Origin: Thiothrix sp. UBA5583
GTDB taxonomy: Bacteria; Pseudomonadota; Gammaproteobacteria; Thiotrichales; Thiotrichaceae
Assembly (NCBI GenBank): GCA_002425225.1
Contig: DILV01000026.1
Coordinates: 110,131-174,130, forward strand
DNA length: 64,000 bases
Direction of reading: 5' to 3'
Positions 16,119 through 25,517 of this stretch are shown piece after piece; positions within the stretch are counted from its first letter, which is position 1; each line of letters starts with the position of its first letter. The translations under genes and the position numbers were made by a program. Below the pieces are notes generated by a model. The model did not search any database. It saw only the letters and a program-made list of their open reading frames with translations, and had not been told where the DNA came from.

Positions 16119-16643
16119 ATGTTAGTATCTGATAATAAACTGAAATGGCTGGTTTTATCCGGCGTGCTGCTGCTGGGCGGAATACTGCTGCTGTTCTCCA
16201 TGCGGACACAGGAAAAGCAACGGGTTGCCCTTGATCTGCCCACCTTGGGTGGTGAACGGGTACAGATACCTGACCCGCAAGGGCGTCTGACGTGGGTTAA
16301 CCTGTGGTCTGCCAGTTGTGCCGCTTGCCTGCAAGAAATGCCTGATTTGGAAACGTTACACCGCGAGCAGCGTAGCCGTTTGCAAGTCATTGCGGTGGCC
16401 ATGCCTGACGACCCGCCCAATATGCTGGTGGAAACCCAGGCTCGTTTGCAACTGGGTTTGCCCATCGTGCTGGATCTGCAAGGGCAGGCTGCCCGGCAAT
16501 TGGCTCCCGAGCGGATTGTGCCAGTGCATCATCTGCTGGATGCACAAGGGCGTATCTTGTACAGCGTGCGGGGCGGTTTGAACCATACAGAAATGCTCGC
16601 CATACTGACCAGACACAAACCGCTTGACAATGCATTAAATTAG
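16119..16643 (+). CDS. TlpA-like membrane-anchored thioredoxin
   Basis: A 174-residue periplasmic disulfide-reductase-type protein. Residues 9-28 form the membrane anchor, and the thioredoxin fold follows with the active site Cys67-Ala-Ala-Cys70 in WSASCAACLQEMPDLETL. The cis-Pro region is RIVPVHHLLDAQGRI. ATG 16119 has AGGGA 8 bases ahead and is preferred to an upstream TTG. Proteins of this group reduce apocytochrome or oxidase cysteines before haem or copper insertion. Being divergent from the oxidase operon, this one may serve CuA or cytochrome c maturation, which is an inference. Confidence 0.88.
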   Translation: MLVSDNKLKWLVLSGVLLLGGILLLFSMRTQEKQRVALDLPTLGGERVQIPDPQGRLTWVNLWSASCAACLQEMPDLETLHREQRSRLQVIAVAMPDDPPNMLVETQARLQLGLPIVLDLQGQAARQLAPERIVPVHHLLDAQGRILYSVRGGLNHTEMLAILTRHKPLDNALN

Positions 16644-16690
16644 TGATTGACAAGCGGAATTTGATTACCTATATTCTTGCGCTTTCTTGC

Positions 16691-16720
16691 AAAGGCAGCC
16701 TGTCTGGGCTGCCTTTCGCA
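16691..16720 (+). terminator. Stem-loop behind the TlpA-like gene
   Basis: A 10-bp perfect stem, AAAGGCAGCC / GGCTGCCTTT, with a 6-base loop, ending in three T and a weak T-rich tail. It lies 48 bases after the TlpA stop and 40 bases before argD, so it probably ends the first transcript. Confidence 0.6.
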
Positions 16721-16759
16721 TTTCTGGCTGTTATGGCGGATTTTTGGGAGGTTTAAGCC

Positions 16760-17956
16760 GTGACTCATGCAGTAATGCCGACGTATGCACGTTTGCCGGT
16801 TACTTTCACCAAAGGTGAAGACGCACTCCTGTGGGATACCACAGGCAAACAGTATCTGGATGCCCTCAGCGGTATTTCCGTGTGCAACGTAGGCCATGCG
16901 CGACGTGAAGTGGCAGATGCCATCTGTGCGCAAGCCCATGAATTGCTGCACACCTCCAACCTGTACCAGATTGCCCATCAGGAAGCCCTGGCGGAAAAAC
17001 TGTGTGCGCTCTCCGGGCTGGACAAAGTGTTTTTCAGCAACTCTGGTGCGGAAGCTAATGAAGCTGCCCTCAAGATTGCCCGCCTGTACGGTCACAACAA
17101 GGGCATTGCTGTGCCAACTGTGGTGGTCATGACCAATTCGTTCCACGGGCGCACCATGGCAACCCTGACCGCGACCGGCAATACCAAGGTGCAGACCGGG
17201 TTTGCCCCGCTGGTGGAAGGTTTCGTGCGGGTGGAATACGGCGATGCGGCGGCGGTGGAAGCCTTGGCAGCGACCAACCCGAATATCGTGGCAGTGCTGG
17301 TAGAGCCGGTGCAGGGCGAAGGTGGTATCCGCATTCCAGCGGACGACTATCTGCCGCGCTTGCGAGCGATCTGCGACCAGCACGACTGGCTGCTGATGCT
17401 GGATGAAATCCAGTCAGGCATGTGCCGCACCGGCAAGTGGTTTGCTTTCCAGCATACCGCCATCCAGCCGGATGTGATGACGCTGGCGAAAGCCTTGGGC
17501 AATGGTGTGCCGATTGGTGCATGTCTGGCAGGTGGCAAGGCTGCTTCCGTATTTGGCCCCGGCAACCACGGCTCCACCTTTGGTGGCAATCCGCTGGCCT
17601 GCCGTGCGGCATTGGCAGTCATTGAGGTGATGGAACAAGCAAACCTGGCAGCCCGTGCGGCTGAACTGGGTGATTATTTCCTGTCGCAATTCCGCACCAA
17701 ACTGGCGGGTGTGGCAGGTGTGCGAGAGATTCGCGTCAAGGGATTGATGCTGGGTATTGAGCTGGAGCGTGACTGTGGTGAGCTGGTCAAACAAGCCCTG
17801 GAAAAAGGCATTCTGATCAATGTGACAGCGGGTAATGTTATCCGTTTGTTGCCGCCACTGGTCATCAGCTATGAGCAAGCTGAACAAATTATAACTATGG
17901 TAACAGAATTGGTGCAGGCATTCCTGTCACCGGCTGCTGGAGAGAAGCCATCCTGA
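16760..17956 (+). CDS. argD: Acetylornithine aminotransferase
   Basis: A 398-residue class III PLP aminotransferase that makes N-acetylornithine in arginine synthesis and may also serve succinyldiaminopimelate transamination. Seen: [32 protein letters not shown], the [15 protein letters not shown] cofactor aspartate, and Lys244 in [14 protein letters not shown] as the PLP-binding lysine. It starts with GTG 16760 behind GGGAGG. Its stop is 28 bases before argF, with which it forms an arginine operon. The length and motifs are standard; other ornithine-type aminotransferases are excluded mainly by the argF linkage. Confidence 0.94.
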   Translation: MTHAVMPTYARLPVTFTKGEDALLWDTTGKQYLDALSGISVCNVGHARREVADAICAQAHELLHTSNLYQIAHQEALAEKLCALSGLDKVFFSNSGAEANEAALKIARLYGHNKGIAVPTVVVMTNSFHGRTMATLTATGNTKVQTGFAPLVEGFVRVEYGDAAAVEALAATNPNIVAVLVEPVQGEGGIRIPADDYLPRLRAICDQHDWLLMLDEIQSGMCRTGKWFAFQHTAIQPDVMTLAKALGNGVPIGACLAGGKAASVFGPGNHGSTFGGNPLACRAALAVIEVMEQANLAARAAELGDYFLSQFRTKLAGVAGVREIRVKGLMLGIELERDCGELVKQALEKGILINVTAGNVIRLLPPLVISYEQAEQIITMVTELVQAFLSPAAGEKPS

Positions 17957-17984
17957 GCGGTGGTTGCTGATTGAGGATAGAGAG

Positions 17985-18920
17985 ATGAATAACAACGCTG
18001 TCAGGCACTTTTTAACCCTGAGCGATTTTACCCCGGTTGAATTGCTCGCCGTTATCGGTCGCGCCATCGAGCTGAAAGCGCTGCAAAAGCGGGGCGAAAT
18101 TTTTGAACCCCTGAAAAACCGCACCCTAGCGATGATTTTCGAGAAATCATCCACCCGCACCCGCGTATCATTTGAAGCGGGCATGACGCAACTGGGCGGG
18201 CATTCCATGTTCCTGTCCCCCAACGACACCCAGCTTGGGCGCGGTGAACCGATTGAGGATTCCGCCAGGGTCATTTCACGCATGGTGGATGTGGTGATGA
18301 TCCGCACCTTTGAACAGGAAAAGGTGGAAACCTTTGCCGCCCATTCGCGCGTGCCGGTGATCAATGCCCTGACCGACAAGTTCCACCCCTGCCAATTGCT
18401 GGCGGACATGATGACCTGGATGGAACAGCGCGGTCTGCCCAATGGCAAGACCGTGGCATGGGTCGGCGACGGTAACAACATGTGCCATTCGTGGATGGAA
18501 GCCGCCCAATTGTTTGGTTTCCACCTCAATGTTGCCTGCCCGGAAGGTTATGACCCGGATGCCGACATGGTGAAAGCCACTGCTGGTTCCGTGACCTATT
18601 TCCGCGACCCGAACGCAGCAGTCAAGGGCGCTGAAGTGGTAGTCACTGACACCTGGGCGAGCATGGGGCAGGAAGCTGAAAAGAAAATCCGCGAAAAAGC
18701 CTTCGCCGGTTATCAGGTTGATACCAATATGATGCAACTGGCGGCTAAGGATGCGATTTTCATGCACTGCCTGCCAGCTTATCGTGGTCTGGAAGTGTCT
18801 GCGGAAGTGATGGATGGCTCACAAAGCGTGGTGTGGGATGAGGCCGAAAACCGCCTGCACGCGCAGAAAGCCTTGCTGGAAGTGCTGGTATGCGGCTTCC
18901 CGGCAGGAATGCCAGAGTGA
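17985..18920 (+). CDS. argF: Ornithine carbamoyltransferase
   Basis: A 311-residue cytosolic enzyme that joins carbamoyl phosphate and ornithine to give citrulline. Carbamoyl phosphate is bound by Ser56-Thr-Arg-Thr-Arg60 in [14 protein letters not shown] and by the FHPCQLLAD motif near 137. Ornithine is bound by the DTWASMGQE loop and the His261-Cys-Leu-Pro264 motif. ATG 17985, with GAGGA 8 bases upstream, is chosen over TTG 17964. It follows argD on the same strand and is closed by a GC-rich repeat that leads into exonuclease III. Confidence 0.96.
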   Translation: MNNNAVRHFLTLSDFTPVELLAVIGRAIELKALQKRGEIFEPLKNRTLAMIFEKSSTRTRVSFEAGMTQLGGHSMFLSPNDTQLGRGEPIEDSARVISRMVDVVMIRTFEQEKVETFAAHSRVPVINALTDKFHPCQLLADMMTWMEQRGLPNGKTVAWVGDGNNMCHSWMEAAQLFGFHLNVACPEGYDPDADMVKATAGSVTYFRDPNAAVKGAEVVVTDTWASMGQEAEKKIREKAFAGYQVDTNMMQLAAKDAIFMHCLPAYRGLEVSAEVMDGSQSVVWDEAENRLHAQKALLEVLVCGFPAGMPE

Positions 18921-18962
18921 CCCCTCGCCCCTTGAGGGAGAGGGGGATGGGGGGTGAGGGGT
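18921..18962. repeat. GC-rich palindromic intergenic repeat, locus 2
   Basis: A single compact unit: CCCCTCGCCCCTTGAGGG, then GGAGAGGGGG, closing with GGGGTGAGGGGT. It begins one base after the argF stop and ends 4 bases before the exonuclease III ATG, so its right arm GAGGGG is placed as the Shine-Dalgarno sequence of that gene. Confidence 0.7.
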
Positions 18963-18966
18963 TCTT

Positions 18967-19752
18967 ATGCGCATAATCTCTGCCAACACCAACGGCATCC
19001 GCTCCGCTGCCAAAAAAGGTTTCTTCGACTGGATGAAACAACAGGCGGCGGATGTGGTGTGCATCCAGGAAACCAAGGCACAAATCCATCAACTGGAAGA
19101 AGACCGCGCCTTGTTTTTCCCCGATGGCTACCATTGCCATTACCACGATGCCGAAAAGAAAGGTTACAGCGGGGTAGCCATCTATGCCCGCCAGCAACCA
19201 GATGAGGTCATCATGGGGATGGGTAATGCCGAGTTTGATGCCGAAGGGCGTTATATCGAGGCGCGTTTCGGCGAGCTGAGTGTGGTTTCCCTGTACCTGC
19301 CGTCGGGTTCCTCCAGTGAGGAACGCCAGCAAGCGAAATACCGTTGCATGGAGCATTTTCTGCCGCTGATGGAACAGATGAAAACCAGTGGACGTGATTA
19401 CGTCATTTGCGGTGACTGGAACATTGCCCACAAAAATATCGACATCAAAAACTGGAAGGGCAACCTGAAGAATTCCGGTTTCTTGCCGGAAGAGCGGGCG
19501 TGGCTGGACAAGCTGTTCGGTGAAGTCGGCTTTGTCGATGGTTTTCGCGAAGTGAATCAGGATGCCGAGCAATACACGTGGTGGTCAAACCGTGGGCAGG
19601 CGTGGGCGAAAAACGTCGGCTGGCGGATTGATTACCAAATTCTTACTCCCTCGCTGAAAGGTGCGGTGAAAGCGGCTTCGATCTACAAAGATGAGCGGTT
19701 TTCGGATCACGCACCGTTGATTCTGGATTACGAGTATCCTTTACAACCCTGA
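18967..19752 (+). CDS. xth: Exodeoxyribonuclease III (AP endonuclease)
   Basis: A 261-residue Mg-dependent nuclease of base excision repair: it cuts abasic sites and degrades 3' ends. Family motifs: ISANTNGIRSAAKKGFFDWM, the metal ligand Glu in VVCIQETKAQ, the YSGVAIYAR segment, GDWNIAHKNIDIKNWKGN with the active Asp and Asn, RIDYQILTP, and the catalytic FSDHAPLILDY at the end. Length agrees with the ExoIII subgroup. The start ATG takes its ribosome-binding site from the preceding repeat. It is followed by 56 bases before ampG. Confidence 0.95.
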   Translation: MRIISANTNGIRSAAKKGFFDWMKQQAADVVCIQETKAQIHQLEEDRALFFPDGYHCHYHDAEKKGYSGVAIYARQQPDEVIMGMGNAEFDAEGRYIEARFGELSVVSLYLPSGSSSEERQQAKYRCMEHFLPLMEQMKTSGRDYVICGDWNIAHKNIDIKNWKGNLKNSGFLPEERAWLDKLFGEVGFVDGFREVNQDAEQYTWWSNRGQAWAKNVGWRIDYQILTPSLKGAVKAASIYKDERFSDHAPLILDYEYPLQP

Positions 19753-19808
19753 ACGATTCACTGATCATGCAGTCCTAATGCCAATAACACCGTCAAAGGA
19801 ACTGCCAC

Positions 19809-21368
19809 ATGAATGAAGCTGCTGCGCAGCCACAGGGCTGGGGTGAATCCATCCGTGCCTTTTTGCATCCCCGTGTCATTACCATGTTGTTTTTGGGCTT
19901 TGCTGCCGGGATTCCGCTTCTGCTGATTTTCTCGTCGCTGTCATTATGGCTGGGCGAAGCAGGGGTTGAGCGCAAGGCTGTTACTTTTTTCAGTTGGGCA
20001 GCCTTGGGGTATTCGTTCAAGTTTGTGTGGGCGCCGCTGATTGATAAGCTGCCAGTGCCTGTTTTGACACAAGTGCTGGGCAGACGCAGGGCATGGTTGC
20101 TGGTATCGCAACTGTTCATCATGCTGGCGATTGTGTTGATGGGCAGCATCGACCCGGCAATTGGCAAAGAAAACCTGACCCTGATGGCGCTGGCTGCGGT
20201 GTTGTTGGGGTTTGCTTCGGCAACACAGGACATCGTGATTGATGCCTACCGGATTGAGGCGGCAGAAACCCGCTTGCAAGCGATGATGTCGTCCACCTAC
20301 ATTGCAGGTTATCGGGTGGGCATGATTGTGGCGGGGGCAGGGGCGTTGTACCTGGCGTCGTGGTTCGGCTCCGACAAGGGGAATTACGTTTACACAGCAT
20401 GGCAATGGACGTATTTCATCATGGCTGCCACCATGCTGGTCGGGGTGATTACTACGCTGGTGATTCCTGAGCCGGAACGCAAACAGACAGACAAGCACCA
20501 TTATGCCGCCCTAGATTATGCCCGTTTGTTGCTGGTGTTTGCGGTTGCTGTGTCTGGTTTTGTGCTGACCTTTTTCTACAGCAGCAGCCTGTTTGACAGT
20601 TTCAATGCGCTGGTTGGTGGGGATGCTTTCATCGGTTTCGGGTTGGAAGCGCTGCATTTCGCGCTGGCTATTGCCGTGGCAGTACTGGTTGGCTGGGTGC
20701 TGGTGCAAGTGGGGCTGGTCAACCGTGACATGGCGCAGGATACCTGGGTTGCACCGATTGCCGATTTTTTTGCACGCTACGGTCTGAAAACAGCCTTACT
20801 ATTGTTGGCACTGATTGGCCTTTACCGTATTACGGATATTGTGCCGGGGGTGATTTCCAATGTGTTTTACCAAGATTTGGGCTTCAGCAAGCCGGAAATT
20901 GCCACAGCGGTGAAAACCTTTGGGGTGATTGTCAGCATCGTGGGTGGTTTCGCGGGCGGTTTGATTGCGACCCGTTTTGGGGTGATGCGTACTTTAATGT
21001 GGGGCGCAATCCTGACGGCGTTTACCAATCTGGTGTTTGTATGGCTTGCTGTTGCTGGTTATAACGTGCCGGTGATGTATCTGGCAGTCACGGCAGACAA
21101 TTTGGCAGCAGGTTTTGCCAGTGCGGCGTTTGTGGCCTTTTTGTCGAGTTTGACCAGTGTGTCATTCACTGCGGTGCAATACGCGATTTTCAGCTCCCTG
21201 ATGACCTTGTTCCCGAAAACCATTGGTGGCTATTCGGGCACAATCGTGGATGCAATCGGTTATCCCGGTTTCTTTACGTTTACAACTCTGATCGGGATTC
21301 CGGTGCTGTGGCTGGTGTGGCTGGTTGGGCAGCATTTGCAGGTTTCATCTGGTGATGCTGATAGTTGA
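19809..21368 (+). CDS. ampG: AmpG-family muropeptide permease (MFS)
   Basis: A 519-residue inner-membrane major-facilitator protein predicted to import GlcNAc-anhydromuropeptides for cell-wall recycling. The AmpG opening is seen in FLGFAAGIPLLLIFSSLSLWL, followed by FFSWAALGYSFKFVWAPLIDK, DIVIDAYRIEAAETRLQAMMSS and VQYAIFSSLMTLFPKTIGGYSGTIVDAIG near the C-terminus. About 13-14 membrane segments are expected. Its 3' end overlaps the convergent EndoU-like gene by 24 bases. nagZ, which acts on the same muropeptides in the cytoplasm, lies on the same strand 1.2 kb further on, supporting the substrate assignment. Confidence 0.9.
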   Translation: MNEAAAQPQGWGESIRAFLHPRVITMLFLGFAAGIPLLLIFSSLSLWLGEAGVERKAVTFFSWAALGYSFKFVWAPLIDKLPVPVLTQVLGRRRAWLLVSQLFIMLAIVLMGSIDPAIGKENLTLMALAAVLLGFASATQDIVIDAYRIEAAETRLQAMMSSTYIAGYRVGMIVAGAGALYLASWFGSDKGNYVYTAWQWTYFIMAATMLVGVITTLVIPEPERKQTDKHHYAALDYARLLLVFAVAVSGFVLTFFYSSSLFDSFNALVGGDAFIGFGLEALHFALAIAVAVLVGWVLVQVGLVNRDMAQDTWVAPIADFFARYGLKTALLLLALIGLYRITDIVPGVISNVFYQDLGFSKPEIATAVKTFGVIVSIVGGFAGGLIATRFGVMRTLMWGAILTAFTNLVFVWLAVAGYNVPVMYLAVTADNLAAGFASAAFVAFLSSLTSVSFTAVQYAIFSSLMTLFPKTIGGYSGTIVDAIGYPGFFTFTTLIGIPVLWLVWLVGQHLQVSSGDADS

Positions 21369-22427
21369 GGTGCAACGTTTTTCGCCAGGGTCTGGGGTCG
21401 CATCAGGGTAAAAGGTGCGGATGCCATTGCTCCGGCGCACAAATACCGTGCTGAAATCAACGTTGTCATCCGTGAGCGGGAGCAGGCAGGCACTGCTTTC
21501 GTTGCTGGTGGTGGGGTTTTCCACGAAAGCACGAGTGACAGCTTTGAGAAGGTCTTCCGCGCTCAGGGTCAGGCCATAACCCTTGATGGAAGATTGCGCA
21601 TAACCACCGTTGGCAGCTTTCATTTTTACCCCCATTGAATACAGCACGCCGGGCACAACTTCGTTCTGGCGGTAGTTGTTCATGCGGCAGGCTTCGCCAC
21701 TGGCTTGCAGTTGCAGGTAGCGCCCGTGGAAATGCAAGCCGCCGATGGCGCGGTTGGCTTCCGGTTCACCGCAAAAGATATGGTCAAACGCCTTGAGGTT
21801 GAACCAGGCATCGGTCAGGTCTTGCAAGTAGGTTTCCGTGGATGCCGCAGCCGGGCGGTCAGCAAAGACCCTGTTGCCGGTAAAAGCCTGGATGCGTTGC
21901 AACACTTCAGGATGATTGCGCAACAGGCTTTTGAATTCGTCGGGGGCAACCACCTTGCCCGCCGCCCCGCACGTGGCATTGACTGCCAGATCGAATGCGT
22001 CAAGGGTCGGTGCAGGAGGGGTAATATCGACCAGACCACCGACACTGACTTTGACCGGGTTGTTTTCGTTGTCGAAAAACGGCAGGCACTGGCTGGCAGT
22101 ATTGCCCGCTGTCGTGGGTGGTGCGGGTTGCGGGCTGGGCAAACCATCAGCGTAATGCCCGCAGCTCAGGGCTACCCATTTGTTGTCCGTATCCACACGG
22201 ATGAAAGTGTGCGTCGCGCCGGGTTGCTTGTTTTCACCCAGTGCGCTGTAAGTATTGCCGGTGGTCAGGGGTGTGGGGTTGGTTTGTTTTTTCAGGGAGG
22301 TGTAAGCATCGCATGGCTGGTCGATGACAAATTCACGCGGCTGCTCAAACAGCGTTTGTGCCAGTGCAGGCTGGATGATGCACAGCGCTGTGCAGGTAAA
22401 TGTGAGGTTCCATAGCCCTTGTTTCAT
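21345..22427 (-). CDS. Secreted protein with probable EndoU-like nuclease domain
   Basis: A 360-residue exported protein with a signal peptide (residues 1-23, cleaved after ALA). An N-terminal section of about 70 residues (CDAYTSLKKQTNP...WVALSCGHY) resembles the short domain at the start of several secreted proteobacterial nucleases. The C-terminal half reads FDHIFCGEPEAN, GGLHFHGRYLQLQ, GYGLTLSAEDLLKAVTRAF and FSTVFVRRSNGIRTFYP. The paired histidines and following Lys/Tyr are laid out as in EndoU-type endoribonucleases; this is pattern recognition without a search. Eight cysteines suggest disulfides. It runs against ampG with a 24-base overlap and is divergent from nagZ. Confidence 0.55.
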   Translation of the reverse strand: MKQGLWNLTFTCTALCIIQPALAQTLFEQPREFVIDQPCDAYTSLKKQTNPTPLTTGNTYSALGENKQPGATHTFIRVDTDNKWVALSCGHYADGLPSPQPAPPTTAGNTASQCLPFFDNENNPVKVSVGGLVDITPPAPTLDAFDLAVNATCGAAGKVVAPDEFKSLLRNHPEVLQRIQAFTGNRVFADRPAAASTETYLQDLTDAWFNLKAFDHIFCGEPEANRAIGGLHFHGRYLQLQASGEACRMNNYRQNEVVPGVLYSMGVKMKAANGGYAQSSIKGYGLTLSAEDLLKAVTRAFVENPTTSNESSACLLPLTDDNVDFSTVFVRRSNGIRTFYPDATPDPGEKRCTSTISITR

Positions 22428-22558
22428 GTTGATCCCCTTGTCTGGAATAGGTGCGTCCTTATATCACGCCTGTATGACAGTTGCTGCCTTATGCTGGTTT
22501 CTTCAAGGGTATTTGTCCGCCATAATGTTGCCCAATTCAAGATGAATGGAGATAAACA

Positions 22559-23635
22559 ATGACGCTTGGGCCGGTGATGTTGGATGTGGCAGGAATAGAA
22601 CTGACTGCTGAAGACCGCGAGTTGTTGCTGCATCCCGCTGTGGGGGGCGTGATCCTGTTTGCCCGCAATTACCGCGATCCGCAGCAACTTGCTGCATTGA
22701 CCGCAGACATTCGTGGTTTGCGTGCACCACACTTGCTGGTGGCAGTGGATCAGGAAGGTGGGCGGGTACAGCGTTTCCGGGCAGGTTTCCAGCGTTTGCC
22801 ACCGGCGGGTGTGTTTGGGCAACTGTACCGGCAATCTCCGTCTGTTGCACAGCAGGCGGCGCGGCTGACTGGCTGGCTGATGGCGTCTGAGTTGCAGGCG
22901 GTGGGGGTGGATTACAGTTTCGCACCCGTGCTGGATATTGACCGGGGCATGTGTCGTGCCATTGGCGACCGGGCTTTCAGCCAGGATACACAGGCGGTGA
23001 CAGCACTGGCGGGAGCCTGGATGCAAGGGGCAAGGCTGGCGGGGATGGCTTCGGTTGGCAAGCATTTCCCCGGTCATGGCGGGGTGGAAGCGGATTCCCA
23101 TCTGGCGTTACCTTGTGATGAACGCAGTTTTGACACGTTGTGGCAGGAAGAACTGGTTCCGTTTCGCCATCTGGTGGCTCAGGGGTTGGAGACGGTAATG
23201 CCTGCGCATGTGGTGTATCCGGCTGTGGATACACAACCTGCCGGATTTTCAGAACGCTGGTTGCAGGGTATTTTGCGCGGGCAAATGGGTTTTCAGGGCG
23301 TCATCATCAGTGATGCGCTGGATATGGCAGCGGCAGAAGTGGCAGGTGGTTTTGTGGAACGTTCCAAAGCGGCATTGGCGGCAGGTTGTGACCAGTTGCT
23401 GGTGTGTAATAACCGGGTAGCAGCCATTCAGGTGGTGGAAGCATTGGCAGATTATCGTGATGCAGCGGCACAGGCACGGCTGGCGCGTCTTTACAGCCGT
23501 CATTTCAGCAGTCGGGAAAACTGTCAGGCCAACCCCTTGTGGCAAGAGGCACAGGCATGGCTGGCACGGCTGGAAAATGTGGATGAGCTGGTACTGGCTT
23601 ATGATCCGACGACACGGGGTGGAATGGTGTTGTGA
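22559..23635 (+). CDS. nagZ: Beta-N-acetylhexosaminidase NagZ
   Basis: A 358-residue glycoside hydrolase family 3 enzyme that removes GlcNAc from anhydromuropeptides in the cytoplasm. Motifs: GVILFARNY, VAVDQEGGRVQRF, the catalytic loop KHFPGHGGVEADSH (about residues 167-181) with the acid/base His and Asp, and the nucleophile Asp in GVIISDALDMAA near 248. There is no signal peptide, as expected. Together with ampG it marks peptidoglycan recycling in this stretch. It converges on ubiD with a 27-base gap. The 131-base region upstream is shared with the divergent EndoU-like gene. Confidence 0.95.
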   Translation: MTLGPVMLDVAGIELTAEDRELLLHPAVGGVILFARNYRDPQQLAALTADIRGLRAPHLLVAVDQEGGRVQRFRAGFQRLPPAGVFGQLYRQSPSVAQQAARLTGWLMASELQAVGVDYSFAPVLDIDRGMCRAIGDRAFSQDTQAVTALAGAWMQGARLAGMASVGKHFPGHGGVEADSHLALPCDERSFDTLWQEELVPFRHLVAQGLETVMPAHVVYPAVDTQPAGFSERWLQGILRGQMGFQGVIISDALDMAAAEVAGGFVERSKAALAAGCDQLLVCNNRVAAIQVVEALADYRDAAAQARLARLYSRHFSSRENCQANPLWQEAQAWLARLENVDELVLAYDPTTRGGMVL

Positions 23636-23662
23636 TTGGATTGGGTAGTCTCCCGCTCAGGT

Positions 23663-25138
23663 TTATTTTTCCAAGGAGAAGCCCAACGCCCTCCACATCC
23701 CATCAACGCGGGCTTTGACCGCCGCATCCATCACAATCGGCGTACCCCATTCTCGCGTGGTTTCCCCCGGCCACTTGTTGGTCGCATCCAGCCCCATCTT
23801 CGACCCCAGCCCCGATACGGGCGAGGCGAAATCGAGGTAATCAATCGGTGTATGCTCTACCAGCGTGGTATCCCGTGCCGGATCCATGCGCGTGGTCATT
23901 GCCCAGATTACATCTTCCCATTTGCGCGTATCCACATCATCATCCACCACGATAATAAACTTGGTGTACATGAACTGGCGCAGGAACGACCACACCCCCA
24001 TCATCACCCGCTTGGCATGACCGGGGTACTGCTTCTTGATGCTCACCACCGCCATGCGGTAGGAACAACCCTCCGGCGGCAAATAGAAATCCACAATCTC
24101 CGGGAACTGCTTCTGCAAAATCGGCACGAACACCTCGTTCAACGCCAGCCCCAGAATCGCTGGCTCATCCGGCGGACGCCCGGTGTAAGTGCTGTGGTAA
24201 ATCGGCTCCTTGCGGTGGGTAATACGCTCGATGGTGAACACCGGGAAATTGTCTACCTCGTTGTAATAGCCGGTATGGTCGCCGTAAGGCCCTTCGGGGG
24301 CGAAATCGTCGGGGTAAATGTGGCCTTCCAGCACAAACTCTGCCGACGCCGGAACCTGCAAATCCACCCCGATGGCTTGCACCAGTTCCGTCCGCGAACC
24401 ACGCAGCAACCCCGCAAACGCATACTCGGAGAGCGAATCAGGCACAGGAGTGACCGCCCCTAGAATCGTTGCCGGGTCAGTACCAATCGCCACCGCCACC
24501 GGAAACGGCTTGCCCGGATGCGCCTGCTGGAACTCGCGGAAATCCAGCGCCCCGCCGCGATGCGACAGCCAACGCATGATCACGCGGTTTTTACCCAGTA
24601 CCTGCTGACGGTAAATACCCAGATTCTGCCGTTTCTGGTTGGGGCCTTTGGTAATCACCAGCCCCCAGGTAATCAACGGTGCTGCGTCTCCTGGCCAGCA
24701 ATGCTGGATCGGTAAGCGGCTTAAATCCACTTGGTCGCCTTCCACCACCACTTGCTGGCAGGCGGCTTTGCTCACGATTTTGGGAGCCATGTCCAACACC
24801 TTGCGGAAAATCGGCAGGGCATTCAACGCATCTTTGAAACCTTTCGGCGGGTCGGGCTGTTTCAGTAAAGCCAGCAGCTTGCCGACTTCACGCAAGGCAT
24901 CGGTGGATTCTTCGCCCATTCCCAAGGCGACGCGGCGCGGTGTACCAAACAGGTTTGCCAGCACAGGTATGTTGTGGCCTTTGGGCTTTTCAAATAACAG
25001 GGCAGGGCCACCGGCACGCAACACACGGTCGGCGATTTCGGTCATTTCCAGATAAGGGTCAACTTCGATGCTGATGCGTTTCAGCTCGCCCATTGTTTCC
25101 AGTTGCTGGATAAAGTCGCGCAGGTCATGGTATTTCAT
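23663..25138 (-). CDS. ubiD: 4-hydroxy-3-polyprenylbenzoate decarboxylase
   Basis: A 491-residue decarboxylase of ubiquinone synthesis that uses prenylated FMN supplied by UbiX. Seen: [14 protein letters not shown] at the start, the cofactor and substrate region [17 protein letters not shown] with the HRGGALDF loop, the [24 protein letters not shown] strand with the conserved Glu, and [15 protein letters not shown] 25138 gives the family-standard start and leaves room for the small gene upstream; an ATG 9 bases earlier is also possible. No strong Shine-Dalgarno is visible. Other quinone genes, a prenyltransferase and ubiK, lie just beyond on either strand. Confidence 0.95.
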   Translation of the reverse strand: MKYHDLRDFIQQLETMGELKRISIEVDPYLEMTEIADRVLRAGGPALLFEKPKGHNIPVLANLFGTPRRVALGMGEESTDALREVGKLLALLKQPDPPKGFKDALNALPIFRKVLDMAPKIVSKAACQQVVVEGDQVDLSRLPIQHCWPGDAAPLITWGLVITKGPNQKRQNLGIYRQQVLGKNRVIMRWLSHRGGALDFREFQQAHPGKPFPVAVAIGTDPATILGAVTPVPDSLSEYAFAGLLRGSRTELVQAIGVDLQVPASAEFVLEGHIYPDDFAPEGPYGDHTGYYNEVDNFPVFTIERITHRKEPIYHSTYTGRPPDEPAILGLALNEVFVPILQKQFPEIVDFYLPPEGCSYRMAVVSIKKQYPGHAKRVMMGVWSFLRQFMYTKFIIVVDDDVDTRKWEDVIWAMTTRMDPARDTTLVEHTPIDYLDFASPVSGLGSKMGLDATNKWPGETTREWGTPIVMDAAVKARVDGMWRALGFSLEK

Positions 25139-25187
25139 GGCCTGCATGATAACGGAAAATATGCGCTGCCCGCAGCCCCTTTGCCGT

Positions 25188-25379
25188 TTACTTCTTTTCC
25201 TTGTTGATAGCGTCAATGACTGCCTGGAATTCTTTGCTGTACTTGGGGGAAGCCTTCATTTCAAGGTAAGCGTCCTTCATTCCTTTTTGATATGCTTCTT
25301 TGCTTTTATCCGGGCAGGATTTGAGGATCAAGCCAAGAATAAAGCCAATGGCAATACCAAAAAAATAGCAGGATGACAT
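25188..25379 (-). CDS. Small membrane-anchored protein of unknown function
   Basis: A 63-residue protein: an N-terminal hydrophobic helix ([15 protein letters not shown], residues 5-19), a Cys-Pro turn (SCPDKSKE) and a charged, mostly helical tail rich in Lys and Tyr. It is taken as a real gene because AAGGAG stands 8 bases before the ATG and the reading frame ends cleanly 49 bases before ubiD on the same strand. No family is recognised. Coexpression with ubiD is possible. Confidence 0.6.
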   Translation of the reverse strand: MSSCYFFGIAIGFILGLILKSCPDKSKEAYQKGMKDAYLEMKASPKYSKEFQAVIDAINKEKK

Positions 25380-25517
25380 GGGGTAAACTCCTTGCTGTCG
25401 TTGTCATGGGGTGGGGTTGTGCAACTTGCGGGCATATATTTTGCTTATAGTTTAGGTTAGTCAACATGATCTGTAGCAAAAAATCTGTGTAAAAAACTTA
25501 AACATAGTGGAAAAAAT

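Noticed and set aside
18760..19572. 270-codon minus-strand open frame across argF/xth
   Set aside because: Covers parts of two well-recognised genes and an intergenic repeat on the other strand; no start signal.
21345..22427. RNase T2 assignment for the secreted protein
   Set aside because: The N-terminal section resembles that of some secreted RNases, but the two T2 catalytic histidine boxes are absent; EndoU-like features fit better.
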